From NCBI RefSeq assembly GCF_003574315.2, contig NZ_AP025739.1:1922001-1986000 (forward strand): a stretch of DNA of 64,000 nucleotides, written 5' to 3'. Shown piece by piece: positions 37,652-45,983 of the stretch (positions within the stretch are counted from its first letter, which is position 1; every line of letters starts with the position of its first letter). A program made the translations under genes and the position numbers. The notes under the pieces were generated by a model, which saw only the letters and a list, made by a program, of their open reading frames with translations, searched no databases and was not told the origin of the DNA. This DNA is from Capsulimonas corticalis (GTDB lineage: Bacteria; Armatimonadota; Armatimonadia; Armatimonadales; Capsulimonadaceae).

Positions 37652-37687
37652 GGTCCATTCCAGATTGCGTCAATGCCGGAATGGACC
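37652..37687. promoter_or_regulatory. Stem-loop between AKR and deacetylase genes
   Basis: GGTCCATTCC (37652-37661) pairs perfectly with GGAATGGACC (37678-37687). No T tract follows on either strand, so it is not a classical terminator. It may be an operator or an mRNA processing hairpin. Confidence 0.4.
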
Positions 37688-37700
37688 GTGGGGGCCGTTC

Positions 37701-38729
37701 TTACTTCACGAGCTTCGGGTTGCGCTCCTCGAAGCCAGCGGTCACGTAGTACGGATATGGCAACGGCTTGGCGCTGGCGGCGTCTAATATCGCGACTTGC
37801 TCCAGCGTCAGATTCCAGCCAACCGCGCCGAGGTTCTGCTTGAGCTGTTCTTCGTTGCGCGCTCCGATCACCACGTTGGCGACCGTCGGGCGCTGGAGCA
37901 GCCAGTTGAGCGCGACTTGCGGGATCGTTTTTCCCGTCTCGTGAGCGACGATCTCCAGCGCGTCCACCACGGTATACAGATATTCTTCGTCGACTTCCGG
38001 GCCGCCCGCCGCGCCGCCGCTGGCCATTCTTCCTTCGGTGACCGGCTGGCCTCGGCGGATCTTGCCGGTGAGGCGTCCCCATCCAAGCGGGCTCCAGACC
38101 ATCAGGCCGACGCCCTGGTCCGCGCCCAGCGGCATCAATTCCCATTCGTACTCGCGCCCGATGAGCGAGTAGTAGCCCTGATACGCGACGTAGCGCGCCA
38201 GGCCGTTCTTCTCCGATGTCGCCAGGGATTTCATGACCTGCCAGCCCGAGAAGTTCGAGGCGCCGATGTAGCGGATTTTGCCGCTTTGAATGAGGTTGTC
38301 CAGCGCGCTCAGCGTTTCCTCAACGGGGGTAAGGCCATCGAAGGCGTGCATAAAGTACAGATCGATGTGGTCCGCGCCAAGTCGCTTCAGGCTCTCTTCC
38401 ACGGAGCGAATGATGTGATAGCGCGAAGATCCCTGATCGTTCGGGCCGTCGCCCATCGTGAATGTGCTCTTGGTGGCGATCAGCGCCTGGTCGCGCTTGC
38501 CGCGCAGCGCTTTGCCCAGGATCTCCTCGGAAGCGCCGTGCGAGTAGACATTCGCGGTGTCGAAGAAGTTGACGCCGGCTTCCAGGCAGATGTCGATCAA
38601 GCGGCTCGCCTGCGCGACGTCCGTATCGCCCCATTTGGAAAAGAACTCGCCTACGCCGCCGAAAGTCGCCGTGCCGAAACTGAGGGCGGGGACCTTCAGG
38701 CCCGAGCGTCCAAGCTGTCGATATTCCAT
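37701..38729 (-). CDS. Aldo/keto reductase
   Basis: The 342-residue NADP(H)-dependent (alpha/beta)8-barrel oxidoreductase has catalytic residues Asp57 and Tyr62 (FFDTANVYSHG), Lys87 (ATKSTF) and His128 (LYFMHAFD). The IGASNFSGWQVMK and LNWLLQRPTVANVVIGARNEEQL motifs place it near the YajO/Tas-like AKR group. AAGGAG lies seven bases before ATG 38729. It is the third gene of the ArsR-MFS-AKR-deacetylase operon. The substrate is unknown. A decayed copy of its 3' end sits 1.7 kb away. Confidence 0.95.
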   Translation of the reverse strand: MEYRQLGRSGLKVPALSFGTATFGGVGEFFSKWGDTDVAQASRLIDICLEAGVNFFDTANVYSHGASEEILGKALRGKRDQALIATKSTFTMGDGPNDQGSSRYHIIRSVEESLKRLGADHIDLYFMHAFDGLTPVEETLSALDNLIQSGKIRYIGASNFSGWQVMKSLATSEKNGLARYVAYQGYYSLIGREYEWELMPLGADQGVGLMVWSPLGWGRLTGKIRRGQPVTEGRMASGGAAGGPEVDEEYLYTVVDALEIVAHETGKTIPQVALNWLLQRPTVANVVIGARNEEQLKQNLGAVGWNLTLEQVAILDAASAKPLPYPYYVTAGFEERNPKLVK

Positions 38730-38738
38730 ATTTTCTCC

Positions 38739-39938
38739 TTATGCGCTGATGATGGTTTCGTATTCGCTTGCTGGAATTGCCTCCGCGACGGCTGGTTTGG
38801 GCTTGGCTGTCCACACGAATGCGCCGGTGACGACCAGGCCGACGATGGAGATCGCGACGCCGGAGAGCGGGACGCCGTGCAGACCCAGCGTGGAGGCGAC
38901 CGCCAGTCCGCCGATCCAGGCGCCCAGGGCGTTGCCGAGGTTAAATGCGCCGATATTCATGGTGGCGATCAGGCTTGGCGCGGCGCTCCCGACGGTCATG
39001 GCGTTCAATTGCAGGGCCGACGCCGAGGCGAAGCAGACCGCGCCCCAGACGAACAGCGTGAGCTCAGTGGGAATCACGGAGGCGCTGACCCAGTAGAAGA
39101 CCATCAGCAGGACGCCGATGACGGCGGTGGCGCCCAGGAGCGTCGCGCTGAGCCTTCGGTCCGCGAGCTTGCCGCCGACGAAGTTGCCGACGGTCATGCC
39201 CACGCCGATCAGCAGCAGCGTCAGGCTGACGCCGTGGGGCGAAACGTGGGTGATGCCCTGAAGAATGGGCGCGATGTAGGTGAAGAGCGCGAACATGGAG
39301 GCGCTGAACAGCACGGTCATCGCCAGCGCCGTCCAGACACGGACGGAGCGGATCGCCCGAAGCTCTCGCGCCAGATTGGCGGGTTCAGCGTGGAGGTTGG
39401 CGGGCAGCAGGAACAGCAGGGCGAGAAACGCGACTACGCCGATGCCGGAGACGGCCCAGAACGTTGCGCGCCAGCCCTCGGCCTGTCCCAGCGCGGTTCC
39501 CATCGGAACGCCGAGCACGTTGGCGAGGGTGAGGCCAGCGAACATCATCGCGACCGCCGACGCCTTCTTGCCTTCCGGGGCGAGGTCCGCCGCCGTGACG
39601 GAGCCGATGCCGAAGAAGGCGCCGTGGCAGAGCGCTGTAATAATTCGGGCGCCCATCAGAAGCGCGTAGTTTCCGGAGACCGCGCACAGGAAGTTTCCGA
39701 GGACAAAGATGCCCATCAGGATCAGCAGCGCCCGTTTGCGCGGCAGCCGCGAGGTCAGCATCGCCATGATCGGCGCGCCAATCGCGACGCCCAGCGCATA
39801 ACCGGCCACGAGGAGGCCCGCTGTGGGGATAGAAACGCACAGGTCGTGCGCGACGTCGGGCAGCAGCCCCATAATGACGAACTCAGTCGTCCCGATTCCA
39901 AAGGCCGCGATGGCGAGCGCGAGCAGTGCGAAATTCAT
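38739..39938 (-). CDS. MFS efflux transporter (AraJ/Cml-like)
   Basis: The 399-residue protein has twelve predicted membrane helices. The N-terminal FGIGTTEFVIMGLLPDVAHDL block is diagnostic of the AraJ/YdhP/drug:H+ antiporter group, and the loop after helix 2 has TSRLPRKRALL. It probably exports a small molecule or drug across the inner membrane. The ATG overlaps the stop of the ArsR gene (ATGA), so the regulator and pump are coupled. AKR follows by nine bases. There is no recognisable SD, in keeping with coupling. Confidence 0.93.
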   Translation of the reverse strand: MNFALLALAIAAFGIGTTEFVIMGLLPDVAHDLCVSIPTAGLLVAGYALGVAIGAPIMAMLTSRLPRKRALLILMGIFVLGNFLCAVSGNYALLMGARIITALCHGAFFGIGSVTAADLAPEGKKASAVAMMFAGLTLANVLGVPMGTALGQAEGWRATFWAVSGIGVVAFLALLFLLPANLHAEPANLARELRAIRSVRVWTALAMTVLFSASMFALFTYIAPILQGITHVSPHGVSLTLLLIGVGMTVGNFVGGKLADRRLSATLLGATAVIGVLLMVFYWVSASVIPTELTLFVWGAVCFASASALQLNAMTVGSAAPSLIATMNIGAFNLGNALGAWIGGLAVASTLGLHGVPLSGVAISIVGLVVTGAFVWTAKPKPAVAEAIPASEYETIISA

Positions 39939-40252
39939 TCTTGGTGTTTCCTGTGATGCTGAAAGATGCTGTGCAGCAGGCCGGGGAAGTGCTCGTCGAT
40001 CTCCGCTTTGCGCGCGGTGTTGACGACCTGCACCCCCTTCTTTTCCGAGTGGATCAGGCCCGCCTCGCGCAGAATCTTGTAGTGAAACGAGACTGTTGAC
40101 GGCGGCAAGTGCTCGCAGGACTGGCCGCAGTTCATGCCGTCGCATCCCATCAAATTGAAAAGGATGTCGCGGCGCGATGGGTCGGACAGCGCGTACAGAA
40201 TGCCGTCGATCGTGATATCCTCGGCGGCCGGGTGGTGAAAAGGTCTGGCCAT
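39935..40252 (-). CDS. ArsR-family repressor of the MFS-AKR operon
   Basis: The 105-residue winged-helix regulator has a core ALSDPSRRDILFNLM and recognition helix PPSTVSFHYKILREAGLIHSEKKG. The cysteines in GCDGMNCGQSCEHL could form a thiol or metal sensor, and this loop is unusual for simple ArsR proteins. ATG 40252 was preferred to a codon at 40288. The promoter TTGACA-N18-TACAAT reads 40322-40293 on the minus strand. The gene probably represses the transporter operon that it heads. Confidence 0.9.
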   Translation of the reverse strand: MARPFHHPAAEDITIDGILYALSDPSRRDILFNLMGCDGMNCGQSCEHLPPSTVSFHYKILREAGLIHSEKKGVQVVNTARKAEIDEHFPGLLHSIFQHHRKHQE

Positions 40253-40292
40253 GGAATTGCTCCGTACTTCGTTAATTCCGTATTTCAATATT

Positions 40293-40373
40293 ATTGTACT
40301 ATTGCAGATTAGAATTTGTCAAGGCAAAGAATAATTTGACAACTCTTACAATATAGTGGTATATCTATATTGT
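40293..40373. promoter_or_regulatory. Divergent ArsR promoters and inverted-repeat operator
   Basis: Leftward: TTGACA 40322-40317, 18 bases, TACAAT 40298-40293. Rightward: TTGACA 40336-40341 with TATATC at 40360-40365. ACAATATAG (40348-40356) and CTATATTGT (40365-40373) form a perfect 9-bp inverted repeat that covers the rightward spacer and -10, fitting ArsR autoregulation. Confidence 0.75.
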
Positions 40374-40374
40374 T

Positions 40375-40692
40375 ATGGAGAGCAAAGCGCCGTCGCAAGA
40401 ATTGATCGATATGGAGACGCTGGAGCGGGTTGCTCCAATCATTCGCAATGCGGCGCATCCCACTCGCCTGCGGATACTGGATTTCCTGCGGCTTGCAGGC
40501 CAGCCCTGCACCGTGACGCAGATTACGGAAGCGGCGGGCGTTGGACAGGCGCTGGTAAGCCAGCAGCTACGTATTCTCAAGGATCAGGGCATCTTGCTGT
40601 CGCGGCGCGAAGGCAACTATATGCTGTACGACATCGCGGACCGCAGCGTGCTGCTGCTGCTCGACTGCATTCGCGAACACCAAATTCGGTAA
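40375..40692 (+). CDS. ArsR-family sulfide/redox sensor (YgaV/BigR-like)
   Basis: The 105-residue winged-helix repressor has PIIRNAAHPTRLRILDFLRLAGQPCTVTQITEAAGVGQALVSQQLRILKD-type sequence. Two cysteines, Cys45 and Cys98, sit where BigR, SqrR and YgaV carry the pair that responds to sulfide or persulfide. The gene starts two bases after its inverted-repeat operator and precedes a YgaP-like rhodanese gene, the same pairing as ygaV-ygaP of E. coli. No SD is visible, so initiation may be leaderless. Confidence 0.88.
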   Translation: MESKAPSQELIDMETLERVAPIIRNAAHPTRLRILDFLRLAGQPCTVTQITEAAGVGQALVSQQLRILKDQGILLSRREGNYMLYDIADRSVLLLLDCIREHQIR

Positions 40693-40759
40693 CATATTTT
40701 CATATGGTTGATATATAGTGATATAGATATGTTTATATGTGAAATAGAAAGATAATCTC

Positions 40760-41305
40760 ATGACTCTCGATCCAACGCGGCGCACTCCAGCAACGGTGAC
40801 GCCGGAGGACGCCTGCGCAAGCATCGCGCATGACGGCGCATACCTACTGGATGTGCGCGGTTTCGACGAATTCGCATCTGGACATGCGTCCTGGGCCGTC
40901 TGCATCCCGCTGGCGGATCTGGAGCGCCGCGCCAGCGAGATTCCGTCCGATCGTCCGGTTATGCTGATGTGCCAGAGCGGGAGACGCAGCGCCATGGCGG
41001 CGGAGCGCTTGCGCGCTCTTGGCATGGACAATATCGTTGATGTCGCGGGCGGATTTGCCGCCTGGGAGCGCGCGGGGCTTCCCGCCATCAAACAGCGTGG
41101 CGTCATCCCACTCGAACGGCAGGTGCGTATCGCGGCGGGGCTTCTGGTGTTTGGCTTCTCGATTCTTGGATTTACGGTGCATACCGGCTTTTTCGCCGTG
41201 AGCGCCGCCGTCGGATTGATGCTCGCGCTGACCGGAGCTCTGGGGATTTGCCCAATGATGTCGTTTCTGAAGCTGCTTTCCTGGAATCGCCCCATGAAAA
41301 ACTAG
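40760..41305 (+). CDS. Rhodanese-like protein with DUF2892 membrane tail (YgaP-like)
   Basis: The 181-residue protein has an N-terminal rhodanese domain (about 12-110) with active-site Cys71 in MCQSGRRSAMAA and the preceding LLDVRGFDEFASGH. A C-terminal pair of membrane helices (about 122-168) follows, with ICPMM as in DUF2892. YgaP of E. coli has this same architecture. It should carry sulfane sulfur at the inner face of the membrane. ATATAGTG occurs both here (40713) and in the upstream operator (40351), suggesting that the same ArsR repressor also binds before this gene. Confidence 0.92.
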   Translation: MTLDPTRRTPATVTPEDACASIAHDGAYLLDVRGFDEFASGHASWAVCIPLADLERRASEIPSDRPVMLMCQSGRRSAMAAERLRALGMDNIVDVAGGFAAWERAGLPAIKQRGVIPLERQVRIAAGLLVFGFSILGFTVHTGFFAVSAAVGLMLALTGALGICPMMSFLKLLSWNRPMKN

Positions 41306-41335
41306 ACGAAAAGCGAATACAAAGGAACAATGACA

Positions 41336-41686
41336 ATGACCACAAACTATCCGGAATATCGAGCGCATCTTCAGGGCCTGATCGGACGCCTGCGCGTCCG
41401 CATCCCCGGAGTAATGAAGGGCTTTGGCCAGCTTCATCAAGAAAGCATGAAGGCGGGGGCGCTGAGTGAAAAGCACAAAGAGCTGATGGCTTTGGGAATT
41501 GGGATCGCCTCTCGGTGCGACGGCTGCATTGCGTTCCATACGCATGAAGCGCTGGCGCACGGAGCAAGCGCGGATGAGATTGGTGAGACTATCGGCCTCG
41601 CAATCTCCATGGGCGGCGGCCCCGCGCTGATGTACGCGGCCCACGCGCTGGAAGCCTTGGAGCAGTTCGAGAGGTCGCTCGCCTGA
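41336..41686 (+). CDS. AhpD/carboxymuconolactone-decarboxylase-like protein
   Basis: The 116-residue helical protein has the AhpD-type active site C61-DG-C64 followed by IAFHTHEAL, with His three residues beyond (CxxCxxxH). It probably acts as a disulfide reductase or peroxidase partner and not as a decarboxylase. AAAGGA fits ATG 41336 at nine bases, and ATG 41330 is an alternative. It follows the rhodanese gene by about 30 bases, so sulfur stress and thiol redox functions appear to be in one operon. Confidence 0.9.
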   Translation: MTTNYPEYRAHLQGLIGRLRVRIPGVMKGFGQLHQESMKAGALSEKHKELMALGIGIASRCDGCIAFHTHEALAHGASADEIGETIGLAISMGGGPALMYAAHALEALEQFERSLA

Positions 41687-41806
41687 CTGTCCGCTGAGTT
41701 CCAGGCAGAAAAGCGCAAATGAGAATTTCTTAACGTTTTGAAACCTCCTCTTATTGGGACATTGAAAAGTCAATCCAATGGGATCGACACAGGGAGGCGC
41801 GTGCCG

Positions 41807-42250
41807 ATGAACGTTTTGATGCTCATGATGGTGGCGATCGCGGGCGGCGGGGTTTCGGTTCAGATCGCCGCGAACAATCGCCTGCGGGAAGCGGTGCAGT
41901 CGCCCGCGCTGGGAATCACGCTGGCGTTCGCGGTGGGGACCGTCGGCATGGCGCTGCTGACGCTGTCCGGCGTGCTGGGGCGCGGGCATCTGGCCGGGGC
42001 CGCGTCGGCGCCCTGGTGGGCGTGGATCGGCGGCCTGCTGAGCGCTTTCGCCGTCATCATCACGCTGCTGAGCGCGCAGAAGGACGGGGAGGAAGCCACG
42101 GTGGCGACGTTTATCTTCGGACAGCTAATCGTCGCGGCGCTGCTGGACCACTTCGGCTGGCTGGGAGTCAAGCAGTCGCCGCTGAACGCCTGGAAGATCG
42201 GCGGGGCGCTCGTGGTGTTTGTCGGCGTGCTGATCATGCAGAAAAAGTAA
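41807..42250 (+). CDS. DMT-superfamily (YdcZ/DUF606) membrane protein
   Basis: The 147-residue protein has four to five predicted membrane helices. The opening VAIAGGGVSVQIAANNRLREAVQSPALG and the DHFGWLGVKQSPLNAWKIGGALVVFVGV segment are DUF606/YdcZ signatures. Half-size DMT proteins dimerise to form transporters, and no substrate is known. AGGGAGG precedes ATG 41807. The gene stands alone, and the convergent DUF1003 gene ends seven bases after its stop. Confidence 0.9.
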   Translation: MNVLMLMMVAIAGGGVSVQIAANNRLREAVQSPALGITLAFAVGTVGMALLTLSGVLGRGHLAGAASAPWWAWIGGLLSAFAVIITLLSAQKDGEEATVATFIFGQLIVAALLDHFGWLGVKQSPLNAWKIGGALVVFVGVLIMQKK

Positions 42251-42256
42251 GGCGCG

Positions 42257-42901
42257 CTATTCGCCCTTTTCTTGTTTTGCCTGGATCACCCGCTGTTCCG
42301 TTTCGATGGCCGCTTCGTCGATCTCGTCGGTGACGATTTGCGCGGCGGCGGTCGTCTCCATCGTTTCTTCGAGCTTGATTTCCAATGCGGCGAGCACTTC
42401 CTGAGGATCGACGGTTTTGATCAGCGCCTGGGCTTCGAGATCGACTCGGTTGTGGACGGTCGGCATGTCCCGGCGCAGTTCTTCCAGCAGATCGATGATC
42501 TTCGCGGTCCGCTGCTCGGTAAGCAGACTCATTTGCAGGTCGAGCTGCTCGCGGCGTTCGGCGAGCTTGCCCTGGCGATTCTGCGTGATGAGAACCACGG
42601 TCGTCATCAGCAGCGCGCAGAGTCCGACAATGCCCTGGAGCCAGAAGAAGGGCGGCTCGTCGCGCTCGCGCAGGCCCAATCGAAAAGCAAACGTGTTGAA
42701 GATCATCCAGACGCTGACGCCGACCAGGATCCCGTAGAAGAACTGCGGCCGGCCCAGCCACGAAGTCAGCGATTCGACGCCGCGCTGGTGAGGATCGACC
42801 TGCTGCTCCGCCAGCGCGTGCATCGCGACGACGGCGTCGATATTCTGACTGATGGGATCGGCGGTCTGCGCGGCCGAGGTAGAGTTTTGTGAAACGGGCA
42901 T
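42257..42901 (-). CDS. DUF1003 membrane protein
   Basis: The 214-residue protein has two predicted membrane helices (about 55-75 and 83-106) separated by a short loop. The signature WMIFNTFAF...PFFWLQGIVGLCALLMTTVVLITQNRQGKLAERREQLDLQ matches DUF1003. A long charged C-terminal coiled coil (about 110-214) lies in the cytoplasm. The function is not established in any organism. It is longer than many family members because of the coiled-coil tail. Confidence 0.88.
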   Translation of the reverse strand: MPVSQNSTSAAQTADPISQNIDAVVAMHALAEQQVDPHQRGVESLTSWLGRPQFFYGILVGVSVWMIFNTFAFRLGLRERDEPPFFWLQGIVGLCALLMTTVVLITQNRQGKLAERREQLDLQMSLLTEQRTAKIIDLLEELRRDMPTVHNRVDLEAQALIKTVDPQEVLAALEIKLEETMETTAAAQIVTDEIDEAAIETEQRVIQAKQEKGE

Positions 42902-42956
42902 GGCGTCGGGATTCCTTGGGGTCTATCGGATTCAGTTTATCCCGTCCCGCCCCAAT

Positions 42957-43559
42957 TCAACCGCCGCCGCTCCGGGATGCGCCGAAGGCGTGGTGGGCGG
43001 CGGCGTAGGCTTCCGAAAGGCGACGAAGATCGACCGGACTGCACTCGATGAACGACGAGGCGGAAAGATGCGCGAGCGTCGCCAGCAGATCGCCCGCGCC
43101 CGCCGCGTGCTTTAAATCCTCCGGGCTGGTTTGCAGCGCCTGCTCCAGCGTCGGGCGGACGCCGGGGTGGACGGAGCTGAGCAGGAGCAGCTTGCAGACA
43201 TTGCTGCAGTTCCACTTCAAAAAATCGTATTCGGTCTTCTTGAGCTTCGCCCAGAGATGGACGATCGTGTCTTCCTCCAGTCCCTCAAAGACATCCACAT
43301 ATTCGGCCTCGCGCTGCATGTACGCCCCGGCGGGGTCGATCTCCGTGGCGTAGCTGTCCGGATAGCGCGTCGGTCGGTGCTTCCAGATGCCGGTAATCCG
43401 TCCGATCAGTGAATCCCGCTCCGGCCAGAAGCTCGCGTAGGCGCGCGTCGCCCCGTCCGCGCCGATGACCTCCAGCGCGGAGTGCCCGACATCCGGCGCC
43501 ACGGTGTGCTCCAGCACTGTCGCCGGAGTTGTTGGGCTCCATGTATAAAGTTTGACCAT
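42957..43559 (-). CDS. Putative permuted papain-fold (NlpC/P60-like) cysteine hydrolase
   Basis: The 200-residue protein has no signal peptide. Near the N-terminus it has VAPDVGHSALEV and ASFWPERDS, and further on YDFLKWNCSNVCKLLL. A GH-x-S/A-LE followed by a W-P block and a later NCS is the pattern of circularly permuted papain-like enzymes, giving a His (GHSALEV) and Cys (WNCSNV) dyad. The substrate may be a peptide, amide or ester bond. No partner or immunity gene is obvious next to it. The assignment is from motif pattern only. Confidence 0.5.
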   Translation of the reverse strand: MVKLYTWSPTTPATVLEHTVAPDVGHSALEVIGADGATRAYASFWPERDSLIGRITGIWKHRPTRYPDSYATEIDPAGAYMQREAEYVDVFEGLEEDTIVHLWAKLKKTEYDFLKWNCSNVCKLLLLSSVHPGVRPTLEQALQTSPEDLKHAAGAGDLLATLAHLSASSFIECSPVDLRRLSEAYAAAHHAFGASRSGGG

Positions 43560-43682
43560 CCATTCGTTCCCGTCTCATCTCGTGATCGATCAACGCTTGC
43601 TTCAGCGCTCGTAATAAAGAGTGTATTCCCTTTTTCCTCGATTTGTCTTCGGCGATCGCGCAAAGATGTTCGTTCAATCGTA

Positions 43683-43711
43683 TGAACGCCTCTTTCGGGA
43701 ACTGGTATAAT
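43683..43711 (+). promoter_or_regulatory. Candidate promoter of the second GntR-LacI regulator gene
   Basis: TGGTATAAT gives an extended -10 (TATAAT 43706-43711), with a poor -35 near 43683. CGTTCA (43671-43676) and TGAACG (43683-43688) form an inverted repeat that may be an autoregulatory site. Confidence 0.45.
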
Positions 43712-43793
43712 GGAAAGACGCGCAAACTTGTCTAGGGCAAATGTCTTGCGAAAAGTTTGAGTTAACGCCATTCGGAAAGAGCCGTTTCGCTTT

Positions 43794-44933
43794 ATGAAAG
43801 AAAAACGCTGGGTCGCCATCGCTTCGTCCATCAAAGCCGCCATTCGTGGAGGCGAGCTGTCGCCCGGGGCGCGTATCCCTTCGGAAAGCGATATGGCGAT
43901 GCAGTGGAATGTCAGCCGCATGACGGTCCACCAGGCGCTCTCCGAACTTCAGCGCGAAGGCTGGGTCGTGCGCAAGCCCAAGATCGGCACCGTGGTCGCG
44001 GACCGCTCGGCGCAGCCCGACACCAAGATCGGCCTGGTCTTTACGGGGTTCATCGAGCTGCCGCAGGGCGGATATCTGGCGGGGATCGAATCGAGCCTTA
44101 CCGACGGATATCAGTTCATCCACTACAACACCAACGCCGACACGCAGGAAGAGGCGAAGTGCCTGGTGGCGGCGGCGTCGGAATGCAGCGCGATCATCTG
44201 CTACCCGATCTCCGCGCCGGAAAACACGCCGCTGCTGAAGAAGATCGCCGCGTCGATGCCGCTGATCTTCGTGGACCGGATCCCGCAGGGGATCGACGCC
44301 GATGTGGTGATGTCCGATAACTTCGGGTCCATGGTCATGGGACTCCGTCACCTGCACGCGCTGGGCCATGGCCGCATCGCATTCTTTATGGAAGACCAGA
44401 CCACGCTTTCCTCCGTCACCGACCGGTACGCGGGCTATCAGCAGTTTATGCGTCAGGAAGCGGGCGTGCCCGACCCCGAGCGCTGGGTGCGGCGCATTGC
44501 GTGGGACGTGCCGTGGGAAAGATATTACGAGCAGGTCGAGGCGAATTTGATCGACTTACTGAGCGCGCCGGAGCGCGGCCGCGTGACGGCGATCGCCTGC
44601 CAGCAGTACGCGCTTCTGGCGATGGTGCTGGAAGTGTGCGTCAACCTCGGCGTCTCCGTCCCCGGCGAGCTCGCCCTGCTCAGCTTCTACGACCTGGACG
44701 CGCGCGTCCAGCCCCTGGCGCGCAATACCCATCGCCTGATCCAGCGCTCCGTGGAGATGGGCGCCATCGCGGCGGACCGGATCCGCCGGCGTCTGATCGA
44801 GGGCGAGCTGACCGCGCAGTCCGTCTGCCTGACTGCGGAGCTGATCCCCGCCGACGTGCGCCACCACAGCCCCGCCGCGCAGGAGTTCATCGCGGCGCGG
44901 CTTTCCAGCGCCGCAAAATCATCCATTTCCTGA
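43794..44933 (+). CDS. GntR-LacI hybrid transcriptional regulator
   Basis: The 379-residue protein has an N-terminal GntR winged HTH (about 3-70; RIPSESDMAMQWNVSRMTVHQALSELQREGWVV) and a C-terminal LacI-type sugar sensor (about 78-360). The GLVFTGFIELP start and the SVEMGAIAADRI dimer region are visible. The sensor half is not closely like the regulator at 24964. It lies 218 bases upstream of pseudopilin copy 6, whose promoter spacer holds a perfect 12-bp palindrome, so local control of that gene is likely. The start lacks a clear SD. Confidence 0.9.
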   Translation: MKEKRWVAIASSIKAAIRGGELSPGARIPSESDMAMQWNVSRMTVHQALSELQREGWVVRKPKIGTVVADRSAQPDTKIGLVFTGFIELPQGGYLAGIESSLTDGYQFIHYNTNADTQEEAKCLVAAASECSAIICYPISAPENTPLLKKIAASMPLIFVDRIPQGIDADVVMSDNFGSMVMGLRHLHALGHGRIAFFMEDQTTLSSVTDRYAGYQQFMRQEAGVPDPERWVRRIAWDVPWERYYEQVEANLIDLLSAPERGRVTAIACQQYALLAMVLEVCVNLGVSVPGELALLSFYDLDARVQPLARNTHRLIQRSVEMGAIAADRIRRRLIEGELTAQSVCLTAELIPADVRHHSPAAQEFIAARLSSAAKSSIS

Positions 44934-45024
44934 TCGGCCTGATCGTCGCGCGTGTTTGGAATCGGCCTTCATCCCGCAATGAAGGCGAGGCGGGGTCGCT
45001 CCAGACGCAAGACGAAAATAGTCC

Positions 45025-45053
45025 TTGACACATTTATTACACTAGTGTATAAT
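45025..45053 (+). promoter_or_regulatory. Pseudopilin copy 6 promoter with palindromic operator in the spacer
   Basis: TTGACA (45025-45030), 17 bases, TATAAT (45048-45053). TACACTAGTGTA (45038-45049), a perfect palindrome, fills the spacer and the first two bases of the -10. It differs from the ACCAAT-type operators. Confidence 0.85.
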
Positions 45054-45151
45054 TCTTTCAGCGGCGATTGCGATTTCAAATTCGCCATTTCCCTAGACAT
45101 ATTATATCACTATTGATGGAGCTCGCTCCATATTTCTTGAAGGAGACAGTA

Positions 45152-45880
45152 ATGCTGACATCCCGCCAAATCGTTCGCAAACAGAATGTCCAGACAGGTT
45201 TTACTTTAATCGAATTGCTAGTTGTTATCGCAATAATCGCAATTCTTGCGGCGATTCTCTTCCCGGTCTTCGCGAAGGCGCGCGAAAAGGCGCGGCAGAC
45301 CAGCTGCGCCAGCAATATGAAGCAGATCGGCCTCGCCGCCATGCAGTACGAGCAGGACAATGACGAGCGGACCGTGCCGTTCTTCTTCCCCGCCGGCGTC
45401 ACCGACTGGGGCGTCGCCCAGAGCGCGTCTCAGATCACCTGGTGGCCGGCGCTCTATCCGTACATCAAGAGCGACCAGCTGCTCGGATGCCCCTCGGAAA
45501 ACGCGCAGTCCAAGATCGGCCAGAACGATCATCAGAGCTATGTGATCAACGCCGACCTTGTGCGCACCGACCAGGTTTGGGGCGGGACATGGAACGCGGG
45601 AAGCCGCATGAGCGCGATCGCCGCGCCGTCCAGCTGCATTTACTTCCTGGAGTGGGCCGCCCAGGACACGCCGCGCGAAGTCTCGGCCGGGGATTACGAT
45701 TACGGCATCACCCATCCCGACATCCAGCTCAAGGCTCTCCAGCGGCACACCGACGGATCCAACTACTCGTTTGCCGACGGCCATGTCAAATGGCTGAAGT
45801 ACGATTCCGTCTCCCGCAACGACGATCCCAATACGGCGGATGGCCGGAAATCCTGGTTCGCGCCGCAGCGTCAGAACTAG
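45152..45880 (+). CDS. DUF1559 pseudopilin (H-X9-DG type), copy 6
   Basis: The 242-residue protein has a 16-residue leader ([16 protein letters not shown]), the prepilin site and helix and [22 protein letters not shown]. The globular domain has aromatic patches ([13 protein letters not shown]) and ends [23 protein letters not shown] precedes ATG 45152, and an upstream in-frame ATG lies in the leader region of the transcript. It is a monocistronic unit controlled by a palindromic operator, next to its own GntR-LacI regulator and bounded by a hairpin. This is a second sugar-regulated pseudopilin module, distinct from the arabinan one. Confidence 0.95.
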   Translation: MLTSRQIVRKQNVQTGFTLIELLVVIAIIAILAAILFPVFAKAREKARQTSCASNMKQIGLAAMQYEQDNDERTVPFFFPAGVTDWGVAQSASQITWWPALYPYIKSDQLLGCPSENAQSKIGQNDHQSYVINADLVRTDQVWGGTWNAGSRMSAIAAPSSCIYFLEWAAQDTPREVSAGDYDYGITHPDIQLKALQRHTDGSNYSFADGHVKWLKYDSVSRNDDPNTADGRKSWFAPQRQN

Positions 45881-45919
45881 AAACGGATTCTCACCTCTCT
45901 CAAAGATCCGAATATCAGC

Positions 45920-45957
45920 GATTCGAGCCCAGGACATGTGCGTCCTGGGCTCGAATC
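45920..45957. terminator. Long perfect hairpin after pseudopilin copy 6
   Basis: The 16-bp arms (45920-45935, 45942-45957) are perfect with a 6-base loop, followed only by TTG. It lies between convergent genes and probably limits read-through from both. Confidence 0.7.
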
Positions 45958-45983
45958 TTGTCGCTGCCTGCCCGATATCTGCG

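Noticed and set aside
37797-39956. Plus-strand 719-codon frame antisense to AKR and MFS genes
   Set aside because: Low-complexity Asp/Arg/Gly/Gln composition with no domain; it is the antisense of two clear genes.
42957-44933. Toxin and immunity pair around the papain-like protein
   Set aside because: The neighbours are a DUF1003 membrane protein and a sugar-type regulator on the other strand; there is no coupled small gene.
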